Shown here in pieces: positions 6,785-10,252 of a stretch of 10,252 bases of DNA. Position 1 is the stretch's first letter; each line of letters begins with the position of its first letter. The notes beneath the pieces were generated by a model. The model saw only the letters and a program-made list of their open reading frames with translations. It was not told the origin of the DNA and ran no database searches. A program made the position numbers and the translations under genes. Source of the DNA: Actinomycetes bacterium (GTDB lineage Bacteria > Actinomycetota > Acidimicrobiia > Acidimicrobiales > Bog-793); NCBI GenBank assembly GCA_021821585.1, contig JAKACF010000090.1, positions 1 to 10,252 of the forward strand. The letters run 5' to 3'.

Positions 6785-7181
6785 GGGCCTCCCCTCTGCC
6801 GTGGCGATGTCGGCCCCGGGACATGATGCGACCTCCGCCCGAGCTCCAGTAGGGCCGAGAGTCCCGCCGCTGCTCCGGATTCGCCCTCGGCAGCAGCGGT
6901 GACCATCGCTGATGCACCTGGGGCGCGGCCTCGAGCTGCGCTCCCACGCTGCGTGCGAAGGACGGCGAGACTCACGCCTGTTCCCGGCCGAGGCGGGTGG
7001 TGCCCGCGGGCGACCGGCGTGCGGCCCGGGAGACGGGCGAACCTGTGCCAGAGTCCGGTGAGATGGGGCCGTCCTGGCGCAGCGACGACGCTGAGTCACC
7101 CTCCACCTCCACCCTTGATCGTGGAACCCACCGCTCCGTGGGGGAGGGGTGTTCGGGTCCTTTGGCTCTATTTCGAGATGA
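6785..7181. promoter_or_regulatory. Divergent intergenic region between transporter and secreted-protein genes
   Basis: About 400 bases that must carry promoters for both directions, though I cannot identify a convincing -35/-10 pair. The strongest structure is an inverted repeat at 6867-6899. It has 8-bp arms CCGCTGCT/AGCAGCGG extended by CCG/CGG across a single bulged base, a loop of about 10 bases, and lies 83 bases upstream of the transporter ATG. A smaller one is CCCAC/GTGGG at 7127-7142. No plausible small gene is seen on either strand. Confidence 0.45.
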
Positions 7182-7236
7182 GCACGAGGGCGACCCTCGT
7201 AGCGGGAGTCGAATCGGGCAGTACCTGCCCCTCGAC
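7182..7236 (+). promoter_or_regulatory. Two tandem hairpins in the leader of the secreted-protein gene
   Basis: Hairpin 1 is at 7184-7200: a perfect 7-bp stem ACGAGGG/CCCTCGT with a CGA loop. Hairpin 2 is at 7208-7236: GTCGA/TCGAC, an internal loop, then GGGCAG/CTGCCC with a TAC loop. It ends one base before the ribosome-binding sequence. The pair could be a cis-acting RNA element controlling initiation or mRNA stability. I could not match it to a riboswitch class I know. Confidence 0.45.
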
Positions 7237-7237
7237 G

Positions 7238-7245
7238 AAGGAGGG
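7238..7245 (+). promoter_or_regulatory. Ribosome-binding site AAGGAGGG
   Basis: A near-perfect anti-16S match 7-8 bases before ATG 7253. It fixes the start of the secreted protein and argues for strong translation. The nearby GTG at 7248 leads straight to a stop and is not used. Confidence 0.85.
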
Positions 7246-7252
7246 CTGTGGA

Positions 7253-10252
7253 ATGAACCCAGTGAGGCGAGCGTCCACGCTCGCAGCTGGTGTGGTCGCG
7301 TCGCTGTCCATGTTGTTGTCTGCACCGGCCATGGCCGCCGGTGGGAACGGCGGGGGCGGCAGCACAGGCAGCGGCACAGGCTCGGTGTATGCAGATCTCA
7401 ACACGATCCTCCGAGCAACAGACGGCACCCCCGTTCTGAAGAAGTACGTCGTTCCTCCGACCTCCGAGTCCGGTTCGGCCACTACCGAGTACTGCGTGCA
7501 GCCGGTGTCCTACCAGCCTGTCCCGGGGGTGCCGTCTTCGATCAACCCGGTCGATGGTCAGACGGTGTGGGCCATCCCCTTGCAGGGCGAGTGGATCGAC
7601 ACTCCTCCCGATCCCCTGCCTGTGGAGTCCATATCGGCCTGCGACCCGCAGCCCCAGTACGCCATGTTCGTGTCCGCTGTACCCATGGAGCGGCTGAACG
7701 AGGCACGCTCGACCGACGACTTCTTGGCTACGAAGCTGGCCGACGTGACGGCCAAGCTCGTCCAGGGCACTGCCATCTCGCTCGAGTCGACCGGTCGGAT
7801 CAGCATCGACGGCGTCCCGATCGACGCAGCGCCGGAGAACATCGCCATCTACAAGTCGCTCATGCAGACCGGCACCATTCCGGGCCTTCCGGCCGGCATG
7901 GCCGGTCCGCCGGCAGTGATCGGGCCTACGCCAGCGGACTCTCAGTCCAACAGCCAGTTCGACGCCTGGGAGCTGGCCGCGATGGCTCTCGGCGCGGCGC
8001 AGAGCAAGGACACCCCGATCACGGTCGACACCGTCGAGTACTTCAACCGGATACTGGGCTTCCCGCCCGCTACCGACTCGTCCGGCAACACGTACCTGTC
8101 GCCGTGGGGTGTGAACTTCGTGAGGTCGACCGATCCGGAGACCGGCTCGCCGATGACCACCGGTGAGCAGTTCGTCGACTACAGCGGGTTCAGCTACAAC
8201 CGGTCGCAGACCTTCAAGGGGAGTGTCACCTGGCTCGACGTCCCGACCCTGACGTGGAAGGTCAGCAAGATCACCGACGTGGTGCCCTTCACGAACCTGT
8301 CGTCCTACCCGGAGATCGGCGACCACACGCTCCACGGTGTGGTGGCGTTCGCACAGCTGGCCGATGACGTCCGGGCGCTCTGCAACTTCATCCCCGACAA
8401 CACCTACATCCCCGGCTACTACATGGACGTCCCAGGGGTCGACACCACCGCGGCGCAGCAGAAGGCGATCACCAACCCTGCGGTCGATCTCGGCACCCTG
8501 CCGACGAGCGTCTTCCAGACCTATCCCTTCCGGATGACGGCATCGCTCATGAACCCGTTCGCAGGGTCGCTGGTCCCCGACGCACGGTTGCGCGTGACGA
8601 TCCGTGCACCTGGAGCACTCGCTGCCGGGGACGTCACGGCGACCGCCGCCGACGGGCAGACCGTGCCCTTTGAAGCCGACGGCACCGGCCTCACTGGCTG
8701 GTGGGGCCCGGAGTCCGGCTTTCCTGTCGGTCCCGGTTACAACGTGTCCACCGCCTTCGATGTCACCGTGGCGGACGGCGCACCGACCGGCGCCTACACC
8801 ATCACCCTCGACCTCGTCCGGGCCGCCGATCCTTCCCAGGTCCTTGCCTCGGATGTCGGCTCGGTCACCGTGTTGGCGAACCAACCGACGGTTCTGTGGG
8901 GTGATGCAGTGCCGCAGCTCGCCACGCAGGCCGTCGCGATGGCGCTCCCGGTCAAGGTCTACTCACCCGTGACCGGCACCGGCCACCTGGTCCTCACCGT
9001 GAGCGGGCCGTCGACGACGGAGACCGACGGCATCCAGCCGAGTGATCTCACCGTCTACGCCAGCAACGGGAGCGACATGGTGGCCATGCCGCTCGCGTTG
9101 AACGACAGGGGCCAGCTCGAGGGCACGTGGGACGCCGCTCTCCTTCCCGGCTACACCCCGGTGACCTGGTACCTCACGGTCGCCGTGGGCGCCCCGGTCG
9201 GCGGGTACACGCTCGGGGTCAGCCTCGAGGGCGGGAACTCGCTCGAGCCGATCTCCGTCGCCGTCGCCGCTCCGGAGAGCCACGGCCAGAAGCCACCCGG
9301 CCAGGGTGAGGACACCACCGCACCGGTCGTGACCCTCGCCCCGGCCGGCACGCTCGGCTCCACCGCCTCCTTCACGATCTCGGCTGACGAGGACAACGTG
9401 ACATTCGTCTGCCAGCTGTATCGAGACGGCCTGGCCGGACCGGCCGAAGCGTGCACCTCCCCGGTGACCTACTCCGGGCTGCAGCCGGGCGACTACGTGC
9501 TCTCGGTCGTCGGCACCGATCGAGCGGGCAACGTGTCGGATCCAGTCACGCAGAGCTGGACGGTGGGCTCGGTTGCGGACCAGGTCCGGATCACCAGCGC
9601 TGCCAGCACGACGTTCACGGTGGACGAGGTGAGCACGTTCACGGTCACTGCGACCGGCACTCTCACGCCCGCCTTCACCGAGATCGGGATGCTCCCGGCA
9701 GGCGTCAGCTTTCTGGACAACGGCGACGGGACCGCGAGCTTGTCGGGCGAGCCGGCGGAGGGTACCGCCGGCCGATACCCGTTCACGGTCGTGGCCTGGG
9801 AGACGGGTGCTGCCACGGCGCAGAACTTCGAGCTGACGGTCGCCGAGAAGAAGGCGCCCGCCATCACAAGCTCGAGGCACGCGTCCTTCGACGTCGGGCG
9901 CCACGGCTCGTTCACCGTGCACACGACCGGGTGGCCGACCCCCCACCTCTCCGTCGTCGGGAGACTGCCCGCGGGCGTGACCTTTGCTGACACCGGCCAC
10001 GGCAGCGGAACGCTGTCGGGGACGCCGGCGAGTGGCACGGCCCGCACCTACACGCTGGGTATCACCGCCTCCAACGGCGTGGCCCCGGACGCGGAGCAGA
10101 GCTTCGTCCTCACCGTCCTCCCGGCCAGGTCGATCGTGGCGGCGGCCGACTCACCGAGCGGCCGCGGGTACTGGCTGGTGGGCTCGAACGGCAGCGTCTT
10201 CGCCTTCGGCGACGCCCGCTTCCACGGCTCGGCTGCCCACCGGCAGCTCCAG
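7253..10252 (+). CDS. Large secreted multidomain surface protein with He_PIG-like and GYWLV repeats (3' end cut)
   Basis: 1000 codons are seen, open to the window end. Residues 1-28 are a Sec-type signal peptide: RR, a hydrophobic core, and a likely AMA|AGG cleavage site, without a lipobox. A Gly/Ser linker (29-45) follows. Residues about 46-420 form a region I do not recognise, with three cysteines (81, 130, 377) and many aromatic residues. Residues about 422-542 and 543-677 are two related beta domains sharing a PGY...GAP-x-G-x-YT motif (494-521 and 632-659). Residues 687-777 are an Ig-like domain beginning DTTAPVVTL, with paired Cys720/Cys734 and a GTDRAGNVSD end. Residues 779-867 and 868-960 are two He_PIG-like domains (LPAGVSF...LSGEP and LPAGVTF...LSGTP). 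From 965 a GRGYWLVGSNGSVFAFGDA unit starts, the repeat typical of Acidimicrobiia cell-surface proteins, probably continuing as an array. The architecture suggests an adhesive or cell-wall-associated protein; no catalytic motif is evident. Confidence 0.88.
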   Translation, partial: MNPVRRASTLAAGVVASLSMLLSAPAMAAGGNGGGGSTGSGTGSVYADLNTILRATDGTPVLKKYVVPPTSESGSATTEYCVQPVSYQPVPGVPSSINPVDGQTVWAIPLQGEWIDTPPDPLPVESISACDPQPQYAMFVSAVPMERLNEARSTDDFLATKLADVTAKLVQGTAISLESTGRISIDGVPIDAAPENIAIYKSLMQTGTIPGLPAGMAGPPAVIGPTPADSQSNSQFDAWELAAMALGAAQSKDTPITVDTVEYFNRILGFPPATDSSGNTYLSPWGVNFVRSTDPETGSPMTTGEQFVDYSGFSYNRSQTFKGSVTWLDVPTLTWKVSKITDVVPFTNLSSYPEIGDHTLHGVVAFAQLADDVRALCNFIPDNTYIPGYYMDVPGVDTTAAQQKAITNPAVDLGTLPTSVFQTYPFRMTASLMNPFAGSLVPDARLRVTIRAPGALAAGDVTATAADGQTVPFEADGTGLTGWWGPESGFPVGPGYNVSTAFDVTVADGAPTGAYTITLDLVRAADPSQVLASDVGSVTVLANQPTVLWGDAVPQLATQAVAMALPVKVYSPVTGTGHLVLTVSGPSTTETDGIQPSDLTVYASNGSDMVAMPLALNDRGQLEGTWDAALLPGYTPVTWYLTVAVGAPVGGYTLGVSLEGGNSLEPISVAVAAPESHGQKPPGQGEDTTAPVVTLAPAGTLGSTASFTISADEDNVTFVCQLYRDGLAGPAEACTSPVTYSGLQPGDYVLSVVGTDRAGNVSDPVTQSWTVGSVADQVRITSAASTTFTVDEVSTFTVTATGTLTPAFTEIGMLPAGVSFLDNGDGTASLSGEPAEGTAGRYPFTVVAWETGAATAQNFELTVAEKKAPAITSSRHASFDVGRHGSFTVHTTGWPTPHLSVVGRLPAGVTFADTGHGSGTLSGTPASGTARTYTLGITASNGVAPDAEQSFVLTVLPARSIVAAADSPSGRGYWLVGSNGSVFAFGDARFHGSAAHRQLQ

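Noticed and set aside
7115..7175. TTGATC at 7115 and GGAAC at 7123 as -35 elements for the secreted-protein gene
   Set aside because: No -10 element lies at a suitable distance from either. The TCTATT further on is about 46 bases from TTGATC.
7085..7236. c-di-GMP or c-di-AMP riboswitch upstream of the secreted-protein gene
   Set aside because: I looked for the conserved core motifs of both classes and did not find them. Only generic hairpins remain.
6997..8166. 389-codon plus-strand ORF overlapping the start of the secreted-protein gene in another frame
   Set aside because: The translation is compositionally biased and lacks motifs. The frame from 7253 has the ribosome-binding site, the signal peptide and continuity to the window end.
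6785..8884. Minus-strand frame of the transporter stays open for 2.1 kb upstream, giving a potential 1024-residue ORF
   Set aside because: The upstream part is antisense to the well-supported secreted-protein gene and crosses the intergenic region. Its translation is low-complexity Arg/Gly/His, and the transporter has a clear ATG with a ribosome-binding site at 6784.
8963..10000. 345-codon minus-strand ORF opposite the secreted-protein gene
   Set aside because: Its translation is Gly/Arg/Asp-rich without domains. The plus strand shows a signal peptide and Ig/He_PIG-like domains with no interruption.

Overview
The window is GC-rich DNA with no plasmid, phage or transposon signature. GC-biased codons, GTG starts, a DUF4232-type exported protein and a 'GYWLVGSNGSVFAFGDARFHGS' repeat unit at the end of a large secreted protein all point to an actinobacterium. 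That repeat type is most familiar from Acidimicrobiia, so a member of that class is my best guess. This is inference from sequence style only.

Layout. Positions 1-4550 carry a compact minus-strand cluster read from 4550 towards 1: a GT-B (MurG/GT28-like) glycosyltransferase, an extended SDR sugar-nucleotide epimerase/dehydratase, a second GT-B enzyme paralogous to the first, and a GT4 glycosyltransferase cut by the window edge. The last three genes are joined by ATGA stop/start overlaps. A possible 10-codon leader ORF ends in another ATGA overlap at the epimerase start. This looks like one transcriptional unit that builds and assembles a surface glycan of unknown structure. Its 5' leader (4551-4620) holds two hairpins.

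Positions 4911-5465 (minus) encode a small membrane-anchored DUF4232 protein. Positions 5810-6784 (minus) encode a nine-helix DMT-family (EamA-like) transporter with an unusual Arg-rich tail. A 468-base divergent intergenic region (6785-7252) separates it from a plus-strand gene starting at 7253. That gene is open to the window end (1000 codons seen) and encodes a secreted multidomain protein. It has a signal peptide, a Gly/Ser linker, a roughly 390-residue N-terminal region I do not recognise, two related beta domains, a Cys-paired Ig-like domain, two He_PIG-like domains, and the first of what is probably a run of GYWLV repeats.

How the parts fit. The glycosyltransferase cluster, the exported DUF4232 protein and the large secreted protein are all consistent with a cell-envelope neighbourhood, but nothing in the sequence links them functionally beyond proximity. 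I see no defence system, CRISPR array, RNA gene or mobile element. The most distinctive items are the unrecognised N-terminal region of the secreted protein, the paired paralogous glycosyltransferases around the SDR gene, and the small leader ORF and palindrome cluster between 3246 and 3375.
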